Below are positions 52,710 through 61,679 of a stretch of 64,000 bases of DNA, piece after piece. The stretch spans positions 274,108-338,107 of the forward strand of contig JABFGJ010000003.1 in assembly GCA_013112545.1 (NCBI GenBank). The letters run 5' to 3'. The DNA comes from Bacteroidota bacterium. Lineage in GTDB: Bacteria > Bacteroidota > Bacteroidia > Flavobacteriales_E > Vicingaceae. The notes under the pieces were generated by a model. It made no database searches, had not been told where the DNA came from, and saw only the letters and a list, made by a program, of their open reading frames with translations. Made by a program: the position numbers and the translations under genes. Position 1 is the first letter of the stretch. Each line of letters opens with the position of its first letter.

Positions 52710-53491
52710 TATAGATTTGCTTTTTCTATTACTTCAGGTATAAAATCGTGAAAAGTATCACCTCTTAGGCCAATACGCAAGGTTTCTAAAGGAATTACTT
52801 CACTTGCACTGATGTTTCCTAGGTTAACATTGTGACCGAATTGCTTGATAAACCAAACTTGCTGAGCTTTAATTGGAGCTTCCCACAAAATATCGTCCAT
52901 GTTAATTTTGGCGGCAATTTTATTCACTAAAGCGACATGTGCTGTTCCATTGGGTCTATAAATACCAACAGTACCGCTTTCTCTTGCTTCTGCAATTACT
53001 TTCCAAGAACCGGCTTCTAATTCAGCTTGCATCATGCTTATCCACTTGTTAGGGCTGATTAAGATTCCTTCTTCCTTTGAACCAACTTCAGACAATACCG
53101 TGAAATCTTGATTCAGATCTTTAATGTAATTGCATTTTTTCTCGTGATTTAAAACAATAGAGCCATCTGAAACTTCACAGGTTTGAATGCCATATTTTTC
53201 GAGCAGTCTTCGGTAATCGTCGAACATACCGCGAACAATAAAAGCTTCGAACAAGGTGCCTCCTAAATAAACTTTTAAGCCTGCATTGTGATAGATATCT
53301 ATCTTTCGCTGCAAATCTTTCGTTATGTAAGAAGTTCCAAAACCTAGTTTAACTAAATCGGTGTAGTCTGAGCAGGAGTCAACAAAGTTTTCAGCCTGTC
53401 TCCAACTTAGCCCTTTGTCCATCATCATGGTTAAACCAGATGATCTTGGCGAAGTTGTTCTTTCTGGAATGTACGGTAGTTCGAAATTCAT
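52709..53491 (-). CDS. Phosphosulfolactate synthase (ComA family)
   Basis: Adds sulfite to phosphoenolpyruvate to give phosphosulfolactate in known ComA enzymes. The 260 residues start LPYIPERTTSPRSSGLTMMMDKGLS, with GFGTSYI, YLGGTLFEAFIVRG, EVSDGS and APIKAQQVWFIKQFGHNVNLGNI, matching the ComA TIM barrel. In Bacteroidota the downstream use is unclear; no ComB or ComC is in the window. It sits between a TPR gene (no gap) and a rhodanese gene (one-base overlap), so it is co-transcribed. Confidence 0.88.
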   Translation of the reverse strand: MNFELPYIPERTTSPRSSGLTMMMDKGLSWRQAENFVDSCSDYTDLVKLGFGTSYITKDLQRKIDIYHNAGLKVYLGGTLFEAFIVRGMFDDYRRLLEKYGIQTCEVSDGSIVLNHEKKCNYIKDLNQDFTVLSEVGSKEEGILISPNKWISMMQAELEAGSWKVIAEARESGTVGIYRPNGTAHVALVNKIAAKINMDDILWEAPIKAQQVWFIKQFGHNVNLGNISASEVIPLETLRIGLRGDTFHDFIPEVIEKANL

Positions 53492-54907
53492 TTATAGTGT
53501 TTTGTAATACTGAATTAATTCAATTACTTGCTCATTGTATTTTGCTTCCTCATAAGCTTCAAAAAGCTCATCTTTTTCTTCATAATGTTCTTTTAAAGCT
53601 ACATCCAAATAAAATAAAGCATTAATAAAATCTCCTTTTTTCAGTAGGAAAGCGACAAAGTTATACAATAACTTGCCATTTTTTGGTTGGTTTTTTATTC
53701 CAATTAAAAAGTATTCCATAGCTTTTTCAGAATCGTTTAGTTCTTCTGAAATATTGGCTAAATCGATCAGTATAGTTTCGTCTTCTTCAAACAATTCATA
53801 GACTTTTAAATAAGCTAAATACGCTTCATCTAAAAAACCTAAATCTGATTGTACATCTCCTAAAAGATAGTAATAGTCAGCATTGTTATCATCTAATTCG
53901 ATAGCTTTTTTAATGTAAGTTAAGCTCTCTCGATACCTTTCCATTTCAAAATAACAACTTCCTATTCCCATCCATGCATCCGCTAAAAAGTCGTCATATT
54001 TTAAGGCTTTTTTAAAATGAAGGATTGCTTTTTCATATCGCTCTAGTTTTTCATAGCATTCGCCAATATAATACAAGCTTAAAGCATCTTCTGGGTCAAG
54101 GGCAAGGGTTTCTTTAAAACAGATTAAGGCATTCTCAAAATCATCTTGATTGCTGTAGCAATGAGCTTTATTGAAATAGGCCGAAGAAAAATCTTCTTTG
54201 ATTGCAATTGCAAAATCATAGCTGCTAATTGCTTTTTCATAAAGCTCTAATTTGCCATACGTGATGCCTAAATTATACCAACCAATGTATGAGTAAGGGT
54301 TTAAATCAACGAATTCAGTAAAATAGATTTGACCAATTTCTGTTTGGTCTGAGACATCAAAGCAAAAGCCAATTTCGTATAGAGCTATCTCATTGTCAGG
54401 GTTTTCTATTAAAATTTCTTTTAAATAGTAAATGGCCTCATCGTATTTGTTTGCATTTTCTAATTCAAAAGCAAGCTGAAGCATGATGTCTTCTTTTTCA
54501 TTGCTGTCAGAGTGGTCTAGTGCTTTTTTGTATTGTTCAACGGCTTTTTCCGATTTACGCAATTGACTAAAAATAGTGCCTTTAGTATAGAATAAATCAA
54601 TGTTGTAAGGCTCTATCGCTTCAGCTTTGTTTAGGTATTTTAAGGCTTCTTGTGGTTTGTGTATGGAAACATATAATTGAGCACAACTAACCAAAAGAGA
54701 GGCAGAGTTTGGGTGCATATAAAGTGCATACTCCAATACTTTTAATGCCTTTACAGCATCATTTTTTTCAGAATAGTATTGTACAATGTCTTCAAACTCA
54801 TCTACATCAAAGAAATAAGATTTGCTTTCTGAAATCATTTTTTCAAATCGATTAACAATCGATTGAGTCGATGAATCTTCAAAGGGAAGTCCTGCTTCGT
54901 TTTCCAT
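53492..54907 (-). CDS. TPR-repeat protein
   Basis: 471 acidic residues made almost only of tetratricopeptide repeats from about residue 40 to 450; clear units are NIDLFYTKGTIFSQLRKSEKAVEQYKKALD, YSYIGWYNLGITYGKLELYEKAISSYDFAI, DALSLYYIGECYEKLERYEKAILHFKKAL and NADYYYLLGDVQSDLGFLDEAYLAY. No signal peptide or enzyme motif. It heads the operon with comA, rhodanese, DUF368 and aroE, ending 1 bp before comA. Confidence 0.85.
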   Translation of the reverse strand: MENEAGLPFEDSSTQSIVNRFEKMISESKSYFFDVDEFEDIVQYYSEKNDAVKALKVLEYALYMHPNSASLLVSCAQLYVSIHKPQEALKYLNKAEAIEPYNIDLFYTKGTIFSQLRKSEKAVEQYKKALDHSDSNEKEDIMLQLAFELENANKYDEAIYYLKEILIENPDNEIALYEIGFCFDVSDQTEIGQIYFTEFVDLNPYSYIGWYNLGITYGKLELYEKAISSYDFAIAIKEDFSSAYFNKAHCYSNQDDFENALICFKETLALDPEDALSLYYIGECYEKLERYEKAILHFKKALKYDDFLADAWMGIGSCYFEMERYRESLTYIKKAIELDDNNADYYYLLGDVQSDLGFLDEAYLAYLKVYELFEEDETILIDLANISEELNDSEKAMEYFLIGIKNQPKNGKLLYNFVAFLLKKGDFINALFYLDVALKEHYEEKDELFEAYEEAKYNEQVIELIQYYKTL

Positions 54908-55019
54908 GGTTAAGGGGTGTGGGTGCCTAACAAAGGTTGAAATAATAATTTTGGGTGCAAAGGTCGGTTAAGTATTATTATCCACAAAGAAATTAACAGC
55001 ATAAAGTGGTCAATTTTCC

Positions 55020-55027
55020 TACTTTTG
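55020..55027 (+). promoter_or_regulatory. -7 box TACTTTTG for glmM
   Basis: Exact TAnnTTTG match 19 bp before the glmM ATG. A TTG at the -33 position is missing. Confidence 0.5.
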
Positions 55028-55046
55028 CAACTCAAATTTTTAATAT

Positions 55047-56450
55047 ATGACACTAATTAAATCAATATCAGGAATTCGCGGTACTATTGGAGGAAAATCG
55101 GGTGACAATCTAAGTCCTGAAGATATTGTAAAATTTACATCTGCTTATGGTTTTTGGCTAAAAAAACACAGTGATAAAAGTAATTTGAAAGTTGTAATTG
55201 GAAGAGATGCTAGAATGAGCGGTGAAATGCTTAATAATCTTGTTGTGGGTACTTTGCAAGGTTTAGGTATTGATGTGATAGATTTAGGGCTTTCAACTAC
55301 ACCAACTGTAGAAGTGGCTGTAACTCATGAAAATGCCGATGGTGGTATTATTCTGACAGCAAGTCATAATCCAATAGAGTGGAATGCATTGAAGTTGTTA
55401 AACCATAAAGGTGAGTTTATTTCTGGTGATGATGGAAATGAAATTTTAGAAATTGCAGAAGGTTCTTCTATTAGCTATGCTACTGTTAGAAAATTAGGTA
55501 AACATTATTTCAACCACGATTATGTTCAAAAGCATATTGATATGATTTTGGCTTTAAAACTAGTAAATGTAGAAGCCATTAAAGCCAAGAATTTTAAAGT
55601 GGTAATTGATTGTGTTAATTCCACAGGAGGTATCTTTTTGCCTCCTTTATTGAATGCTTTGGGAGTTAAAGATGTCGTGAAATTGTATTGTGAACCCAAT
55701 GGCGAATTTCCACACAACCCCGAACCAATTCCTGAAAATTTAACTGAAATTTCTGCAGCCGTAAACAAGCACAATGCCGATTTGGGAATTGTAGTTGATC
55801 CCGATGTCGATCGATTGGCATTAGTGTGCGAAGATGGCGAAATGTTTGGCGAAGAATACACTTTAGTTGCTGTTGCCGATTATGTTTTAAAACATACGAA
55901 AGGAAATACGGTGAGCAATTTGTCTTCTACTAGAGCATTAAGAGATGTCACTTTAAGTCATGGAGCTGAGTATTTTGCATCAGCAGTAGGAGAGGTGAAT
56001 GTAGTGGCTAAAATGAAAGAGGTGAATGCCGTAATTGGCGGAGAAGGCAATGGTGGAATCATTTATCCAGAATTGCATTATGGCAGAGATGCTTTAGTTG
56101 GAATTGCTTTGTTTTTATCGCATTTAGCAACTTTCAAAGGGGCTACTAAAAAAGCTTGTTCTGAATTAAGAGCTAGCTATAACAATTATTACATTTCAAA
56201 AAATAAGATTGAATTAACACCTGATTTGGATGTTGATGCAGTGCTCAAAAAGATTCAAGAAAAATATGCTAAAGAAGAAATTAACACCATAGATGGAGTT
56301 AAAATTGATTTTGAAAATGAATGGGTTCATTTGAGGAAGTCAAATACAGAGCCCATCATTCGAATTTATTCTGAGAGCAAGTCTGAATCAACTGCAAAGC
56401 ATTTGGCTGAAAAAATAATTAGTGATATTAAAGAAATAATAAAAGGATAA
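55047..56450 (+). CDS. glmM: Phosphoglucosamine mutase
   Basis: Interconverts glucosamine-6-phosphate and glucosamine-1-phosphate on the way to UDP-GlcNAc. 467 residues: MTLIKSISGIRGTIGG, active-site phosphoserine S106 in ILTASHNPIEWNALKLL, metal loop VDPDVDRLALV, sugar loop GEGNGGII and phosphate loop RKSNTEPIIRIYSES. Related phosphomannomutases share the motifs, so hexose specificity is not fully certain. The stop overlaps the cysteine desulfurase start (TAATG). Confidence 0.85.
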   Translation: MTLIKSISGIRGTIGGKSGDNLSPEDIVKFTSAYGFWLKKHSDKSNLKVVIGRDARMSGEMLNNLVVGTLQGLGIDVIDLGLSTTPTVEVAVTHENADGGIILTASHNPIEWNALKLLNHKGEFISGDDGNEILEIAEGSSISYATVRKLGKHYFNHDYVQKHIDMILALKLVNVEAIKAKNFKVVIDCVNSTGGIFLPPLLNALGVKDVVKLYCEPNGEFPHNPEPIPENLTEISAAVNKHNADLGIVVDPDVDRLALVCEDGEMFGEEYTLVAVADYVLKHTKGNTVSNLSSTRALRDVTLSHGAEYFASAVGEVNVVAKMKEVNAVIGGEGNGGIIYPELHYGRDALVGIALFLSHLATFKGATKKACSELRASYNNYYISKNKIELTPDLDVDAVLKKIQEKYAKEEINTIDGVKIDFENEWVHLRKSNTEPIIRIYSESKSESTAKHLAEKIISDIKEIIKG

Positions 56451-57592
56451 TGAAGGCAAACATCTATTTTGACAATGCAGCAACAACTCCAATAGACCCA
56501 AGGGTCGTAGATGCTATGATACCGATTTTGAGAGAAAATTACGGGAATCCATCTTCCATTCACAAAGAAGGACGAGTTTCTCGCTCAATCATTGAAAGGG
56601 CTAGAAAGCAAGTGGCTAGTTATTTTAATGCTAGCCCATCTGAATTCTTTTTTACCTCTGGAGGTACTGAAGCTGACAATATGATTTTGCGTTGCAGTGT
56701 CCATGATTTAGGTGTGAAACACATTATTACTTCACCATTAGAACATCATGCTGTTTTGCATACCGCTGAGGAATTAAGAGACATAGATGGAATTCGATTA
56801 AGTCTAGTAAAAGTGGATAAAAAAGGCAAGGTTGATTTAGAACATTTAAGGGAATTGCTAGATAGTGGGGATAAGACTTTAGTTAGCTTAATGCACGCTA
56901 ACAATGAAATTGCTACTCGTCTGCCGCTAAAACAAGTTGGCGAGATGTGTAAAGAGTTTGATGCATTGTTTCATTCTGATACGGTGCAAACGATGGGGCA
57001 TTATTCCTTTGATTTCAAAGACATCAATATTCATTTTGCAACTTGCTCTGCCCATAAATTCCATGGACCAAAAGGCATCGGATTTTTGTATGTCCAAAAT
57101 TCAGTTTCACTAAAACCAATGATTACAGGTGGATCGCAAGAAAGAAACATGAGAGCGGGAACAGAAAATATATACGGAATAGTTGGTCTAACTAAAGCGT
57201 TAGAATTGGCTTATGAAGACCTAGCGGGACATCAAAAACACATTCAGCAGTTAAAATCATATATGATTCAGCGCTTAAAAGCAGTGATTCCTGATGTTCA
57301 CTTTAATGGTGATTCAGAATCTGAAGATTCACTATATACGGTATTAAGTGTCTGTTTTCCATCAACCGAAATTGATGAAATGCTATTGTATCATTTAGAT
57401 ATACAAGGAGTTAGTGCATCAGGGGGAAGCGCTTGTTCTTCTGGAAGTAATATAGGTTCACATGTATTGAGTGCAATTGGTGCTTCAGCTGATAGACCAT
57501 CTGTTCGATTTTCTTTTGGTCGTTTTAATACCAAAGAGGAAATAGATTCCTGCATAGAAGTATTAGAAAAAATATTTGTAAAATCTGCCTGA
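56450..57592 (+). CDS. Cysteine desulfurase
   Basis: IscS/NifS-type PLP enzyme that moves sulfur from cysteine to an acceptor for Fe-S clusters or tRNA thiolation. 380 residues: YFDNAATTPIDPRV, FFTSGGTEADN, PLEHHAV, the PLP lysine K203 in CSAHKFHGPKG, and the reactive C329 in SASGGSACSSGSN. The adjacent MBL gene follows with a one-base overlap. No iscU or iscR is nearby, so a tRNA-sulfur or general role is possible. Confidence 0.93.
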   Translation: MKANIYFDNAATTPIDPRVVDAMIPILRENYGNPSSIHKEGRVSRSIIERARKQVASYFNASPSEFFFTSGGTEADNMILRCSVHDLGVKHIITSPLEHHAVLHTAEELRDIDGIRLSLVKVDKKGKVDLEHLRELLDSGDKTLVSLMHANNEIATRLPLKQVGEMCKEFDALFHSDTVQTMGHYSFDFKDINIHFATCSAHKFHGPKGIGFLYVQNSVSLKPMITGGSQERNMRAGTENIYGIVGLTKALELAYEDLAGHQKHIQQLKSYMIQRLKAVIPDVHFNGDSESEDSLYTVLSVCFPSTEIDEMLLYHLDIQGVSASGGSACSSGSNIGSHVLSAIGASADRPSVRFSFGRFNTKEEIDSCIEVLEKIFVKSA

Positions 57593-58359
57593 TGATTGTT
57601 ACAATTTTAGGTAGTGGAACTTCTCAAGGTGTGCCGGTAATTGCTTGTAATTGCTCGGTATGTAGGTCTATAAACCCGAAAGACAATCGCAAAAGGACTT
57701 CCATTTTAATTGAACATAAAAATACAACCTTAGTTATAGATACTGGGCCTGACTTTCGACAGCAAATGTTAGATGCTCATGTGAAAGATTTAGATGCTGT
57801 TTTATTTACGCATGAACATAAAGATCATGTTGCAGGTTTAGACGACGTAAGGGCTTTTAATTTTAAAGCTGATGGAAAAGAAATGGATGTATATGCTACT
57901 CCGCGTGTGCAAACGGCTTTGAAAAGAGAGTTTGAATATGTTTTTTCAGGAGATAAATACCCAGGAATTCCAAAAATTAATTTGCTTGAGATAGGAAAAC
58001 AAGCTTTCTCGATAAAAGATATAGAAGTATTGCCCATAGAGGTAATGCACTACAAGTTGCCAGTGACAGCATTTAGATTTGGGAACTTTGCCTATGTCAC
58101 CGATGTAAATTTTATTTCGGAGTCAGAAAAGAAAAAATTATTAGGACTTGATGTATTGATACTTTCTGCTTTGCGAATCCAAAAGCACATTTCTCACTTT
58201 AATTTAGATGAAGCGATAACGTTAATTCAAGAATTAGAACCTAAGAGAGCTTATTTAACACACATTAGCCATTTAATGGGTAAACATAATAATGTCGAAG
58301 AGCTTTTGCCCTCCGACATTTATTTGTGTTATGATGGATTAAAGATTAAAATCGATTAA
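57592..58359 (+). CDS. MBL-fold metallo-hydrolase (PhnP/RNase Z-like)
   Basis: 255 residues with the metallo-beta-lactamase motif FTHEHKDHVAGLDD, metal ligands in DTGPDFR, VMHYKLPV and YVTDVN, and LTHISH at the end. The CNCSVCRSINPKDNR insertion near residue 20 is typical of PhnP-like and related phosphodiesterases and may bind a structural zinc. Substrate unknown. Convergent with the type IX cargo gene, overlapping by 4 bp. Confidence 0.88.
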   Translation: MIVTILGSGTSQGVPVIACNCSVCRSINPKDNRKRTSILIEHKNTTLVIDTGPDFRQQMLDAHVKDLDAVLFTHEHKDHVAGLDDVRAFNFKADGKEMDVYATPRVQTALKREFEYVFSGDKYPGIPKINLLEIGKQAFSIKDIEVLPIEVMHYKLPVTAFRFGNFAYVTDVNFISESEKKKLLGLDVLILSALRIQKHISHFNLDEAITLIQELEPKRAYLTHISHLMGKHNNVEELLPSDIYLCYDGLKIKID

Positions 58360-60173
58360 TCCGCAAAGATAATTTTGGTAGAAGTATTTCCGAATTTTAA
58401 GTAATAAGTCCCCATTTTCAAGTCACCTCGAATAATTTGAATTTTATTGTTGTATTTCAATATTTTGCAATTTACTTTTTTCCCTTCGATGGAGAATAGC
58501 TGAAAGTCTGATAGTTTTACATCATCTTTTATGTTTTCAATCCAAACAAATTCGTTTGCTGGGTTCGGATAAATTGCAGTGTTCGTTTCATTTTCAGCTT
58601 GATTAATACCAACTGATATGGGCTGAATTTCAATACCCATTAAGAAATCTTCGCTATCAGCGTCTCTGTAATTTGACCAAGTTCCAAAAAGCACTTCATA
58701 AGTATGTCTAGAAGCAGGATTTGCAATATTTCTACCCAAACTGATACCATCGCCGGCCATTAACCAAAGCAAATAAACACCACCACTTGTAATGGTTACA
58801 TTGTTTGTAATGCTATGATAGTTGTATGATTGAGTGAAAATATTCGATGGTAAAAAATAAGCAGAATCTAAGAGTGCCCCTTGAGGACTAGTACGACCTC
58901 CATCATCGTATAATAAAGAATAAAAGCCTACAGGATTTACTGCATTCGCTGTAATGTAAAAATTAGTTCCCACTACTTTAGCTGGATAATATGGGGGTTC
59001 TAAATATGTGGCAACTCCACCGTTTCCACCAGACCATCCAATACCATTTATAGAAGGGACTCCATTATGGTAAGATAAACTGGTAGGAGTAATTGTTGTA
59101 TCTACAACTACGATTAACATTTTGTTTGTATCGTTAGAACTGATAAAGTCAGAACTTACACCGTTTAAAAAACTTGTAAAGACATATTGTCCGGGATTAC
59201 TAAAAGTGTAAGAATTTCCAAGAGTTATGGTAGTGTCGGCACCTGTAGCTAAACTACTAATCGACTTTGAACCTAAATTAACAATAGCACCACTTGAATT
59301 AGTTATGTGATATGAAACATTAAAACTTGTAGTTATATCTTGATTTCCAGCATTTTTTATGTTGGCTGTTGGAGAGAAACTATGGTTAGTAGCAAATATT
59401 TTCCCAGAATTATCCGTGTTGTCAACCCAGTTAACTTCTGCATCTGTAAATGGCTGTATTATAGTTGGGAAACTGAACTTAACAGCCGTTTGGACGATGC
59501 CAGCAATGGTATCACCTCTATAGTATTGCAAACCTTCAATACCTGTAGCATTTTCGATTCCACTACTGATATAATTGTTAGTATAAGCAGTCGGTTCGGG
59601 TGCTCCAACTTGTTTGAAATGATTAAAAGTGATGGATGAGTCAGCTCGATTAAGAATTACTTGGAAAGTATTGTTTCCACCAAATTGACTGGAGTTATTC
59701 ACCCAGAATGGAACATCGTTAAAAGAGACACACAGCGTATCACCCGAATCGTATATAAATACTTTCCCGGGGTTATTGGTGCCGCCAAAATTTAAGTCAC
59801 TCATAAAAGGAGCGATGTAATCATTTGGGCCACCAACAGTTGGAATTATTGGAAATTGAGCATTTGTAGATGCAATATTTACTGGATTGAAAGAAATAAA
59901 ACCATTGGATCCTATCCAAAATTGAGTAGGATTACTCGAGTAATAAGTGAAACCTGAAATGGGGAAAGGTCCAACGAAATTATCATCACCTAGGCCAAAA
60001 ACCTGAGTGCCAATAGTAGATATATCGAACCATTGATAAGTTGGCCCATTAGGGTCATTAGAATTTTTAAAAGTATATCCAAAACCATCTGGACCACCAG
60101 AACTTGGAAGAGTTTGTGCTATAGTTATTGTTGAAATAAAAGCACTTAGCAGGAAGGTAGTAAGTTTTTTCAT
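58356..60173 (-). CDS. Type IX-secreted protein of unknown function
   Basis: 605 residues from ATG 60173, with signal peptide MKKLTTFLLSAFISTITIAQ, a long beta-rich extracellular region (GYTFKNSNDPNGPTYQWFDI, FWIGSNGFISFNP, CVSFNDVPFWVNN, FQVILNRADSSITFNHFKQ) with an immunoglobulin-like central part, and a C-terminal type A sorting domain (IYPNPANEFVWIEN...GTYYLKFGN). An upstream extension to 60242 has no signal-peptide character. No catalytic motif is recognised; an adhesion or structural surface protein is plausible. Confidence 0.8.
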   Translation of the reverse strand: MKKLTTFLLSAFISTITIAQTLPSSGGPDGFGYTFKNSNDPNGPTYQWFDISTIGTQVFGLGDDNFVGPFPISGFTYYSSNPTQFWIGSNGFISFNPVNIASTNAQFPIIPTVGGPNDYIAPFMSDLNFGGTNNPGKVFIYDSGDTLCVSFNDVPFWVNNSSQFGGNNTFQVILNRADSSITFNHFKQVGAPEPTAYTNNYISSGIENATGIEGLQYYRGDTIAGIVQTAVKFSFPTIIQPFTDAEVNWVDNTDNSGKIFATNHSFSPTANIKNAGNQDITTSFNVSYHITNSSGAIVNLGSKSISSLATGADTTITLGNSYTFSNPGQYVFTSFLNGVSSDFISSNDTNKMLIVVVDTTITPTSLSYHNGVPSINGIGWSGGNGGVATYLEPPYYPAKVVGTNFYITANAVNPVGFYSLLYDDGGRTSPQGALLDSAYFLPSNIFTQSYNYHSITNNVTITSGGVYLLWLMAGDGISLGRNIANPASRHTYEVLFGTWSNYRDADSEDFLMGIEIQPISVGINQAENETNTAIYPNPANEFVWIENIKDDVKLSDFQLFSIEGKKVNCKILKYNNKIQIIRGDLKMGTYYLKFGNTSTKIIFAD

Positions 60174-60298
60174 AGTAATAGTGTTAAATTGAATGCGTCT
60201 AAAAGTAGTAAAATAATTTGGAAATACAGCGTAATATTCCATTCATCTTCTTCAATATCCTTTGATACAAATTGCTTAATAGGAAATATTTAATTGTG

Positions 60299-60306
60299 TA
60301 ATTTCG
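60299..60306 (+). promoter_or_regulatory. Variant -7 box TAATTTCG before the M16 pair
   Basis: TAATTTCG lies 22 bp before the ATG at 60329. It is the third occurrence in the window of the same octamer at a promoter distance. Confidence 0.4.
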
Positions 60307-60328
60307 ATGCTCATTTAAATTAAAATCT

Positions 60329-61657
60329 ATGAAAAGAAAAATAATGCTCGCTTTGGGTGTAATAAGTTTCTTAGGCTTACAAGCGCAAAAACAAGCGAAT
60401 AAGATAGAATTTACAGAGTATGACCTTGACAATGGTTTGCATGTAATTCTACATGAAGACCATTCTACGCCAATAGTAGCGGTTTCGGTTTTATATCATG
60501 TGGGTTCTAAAAATGAAGATCCAACCAGAACAGGTTTTGCCCATTTTTTTGAGCACTTGCTCTTTGAGGGTTCTGAAAACATTGGAAGAGGAGAGTTTTT
60601 TAAAATTGTACAAGGCAATGGTGGTGTTTTAAATGCTAACACTTCATTTGACCGGACTTATTATTTTGAAATTTTACCTTCTAATCAACTAAAACTGGGT
60701 TTGTGGTTAGAGTCTGAACGAATGCTACATGCAAAAATTGATAAAGAAGGAGTAGAAACGCAAAGAGGTGTTGTAAAAGAAGAATTGAAACAACGAAATG
60801 AAAATACACCTTATGGTTCAATTTTAAATGAAACTTTTGCACATGCTTTTGTAGAGCATCCTTATCGATGGACACCAGGTGGTTCACCAGAATACATTAA
60901 CAAAGCAGAACTTTCTGAGTTTTTAGATTTTTACAAAACCTTTTATGTACCTAACAATGCTACTTTATCGATAGCAGGTGATATTTCTATTCCAGAGGCT
61001 AAAAAAATGATTGAAGCGTACTTTGGTGATATTCCAAAAGGAACAAAAGAAATTCCAAGACCAACAATTGTAGAACCTAAAAAAACAAAAGAAGTTAGAG
61101 ACACGGTATATGACAATATACAATTACCAGCTGTTGTTATGGGTTACCACATGCCAGCACAAGGTGAGCCTGATTTTTATGCAATGAGCATGTTATCTCA
61201 ATTATTATCTCAAGGTGAGAGTTCAAGATTTCAAAAAGTTATAAAAGACGAAAAGCAAAAAGCAGTTTTTGTAGGAGCTTTTCCTTTGCCAACTGAAGAT
61301 CCTGGTTTAGCTTTAATGTTTGGAGTAACCAATATGGGAGTTGATGCAGCTGATTTAGAATCGGCAATGGATGTTGAAATTGATAAGGTTAAAAAAGAGT
61401 TAATTTCTGAAGAAGAATTTCAAAAGCTAAAAAATCAGGTAGAGAATGATTTTATAAGTGGAAATGGTCGAATGGCTGGTTTAGCTGAAAATTTAGCAAA
61501 CTACCATGTTTATTTTGGAGACGCTAATTTGATTAACACTGAAATTGATCGCTATAGAAAAGTGACCAAAGAGGACATTAAGCGAGTAGCTAATCTTTAT
61601 TTGAATAAAGAGAATAGAGTAGTGCTACACTATTTACCAAAACCACAAGAAAATTAG
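60329..61657 (+). CDS. M16-family zinc peptidase, catalytic subunit
   Basis: 442 residues. A signal peptide (MKRKIMLALGVISFLGLQAQ) precedes two M16 half-domains. The inverted zinc motif is H72-F-F-E75-H76 and the third zinc ligand E152 lies in GVVKEELKQR at the expected distance. The Arg-Tyr substrate-binding pair typical of the partner subunit is not visible here. It pairs with the next gene, 22 bp downstream, as a two-chain periplasmic or surface peptidase. Confidence 0.9.
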   Translation: MKRKIMLALGVISFLGLQAQKQANKIEFTEYDLDNGLHVILHEDHSTPIVAVSVLYHVGSKNEDPTRTGFAHFFEHLLFEGSENIGRGEFFKIVQGNGGVLNANTSFDRTYYFEILPSNQLKLGLWLESERMLHAKIDKEGVETQRGVVKEELKQRNENTPYGSILNETFAHAFVEHPYRWTPGGSPEYINKAELSEFLDFYKTFYVPNNATLSIAGDISIPEAKKMIEAYFGDIPKGTKEIPRPTIVEPKKTKEVRDTVYDNIQLPAVVMGYHMPAQGEPDFYAMSMLSQLLSQGESSRFQKVIKDEKQKAVFVGAFPLPTEDPGLALMFGVTNMGVDAADLESAMDVEIDKVKKELISEEEFQKLKNQVENDFISGNGRMAGLAENLANYHVYFGDANLINTEIDRYRKVTKEDIKRVANLYLNKENRVVLHYLPKPQEN

Positions 61658-61679
61658 AATTTAAGAAAACGAAAATAAA

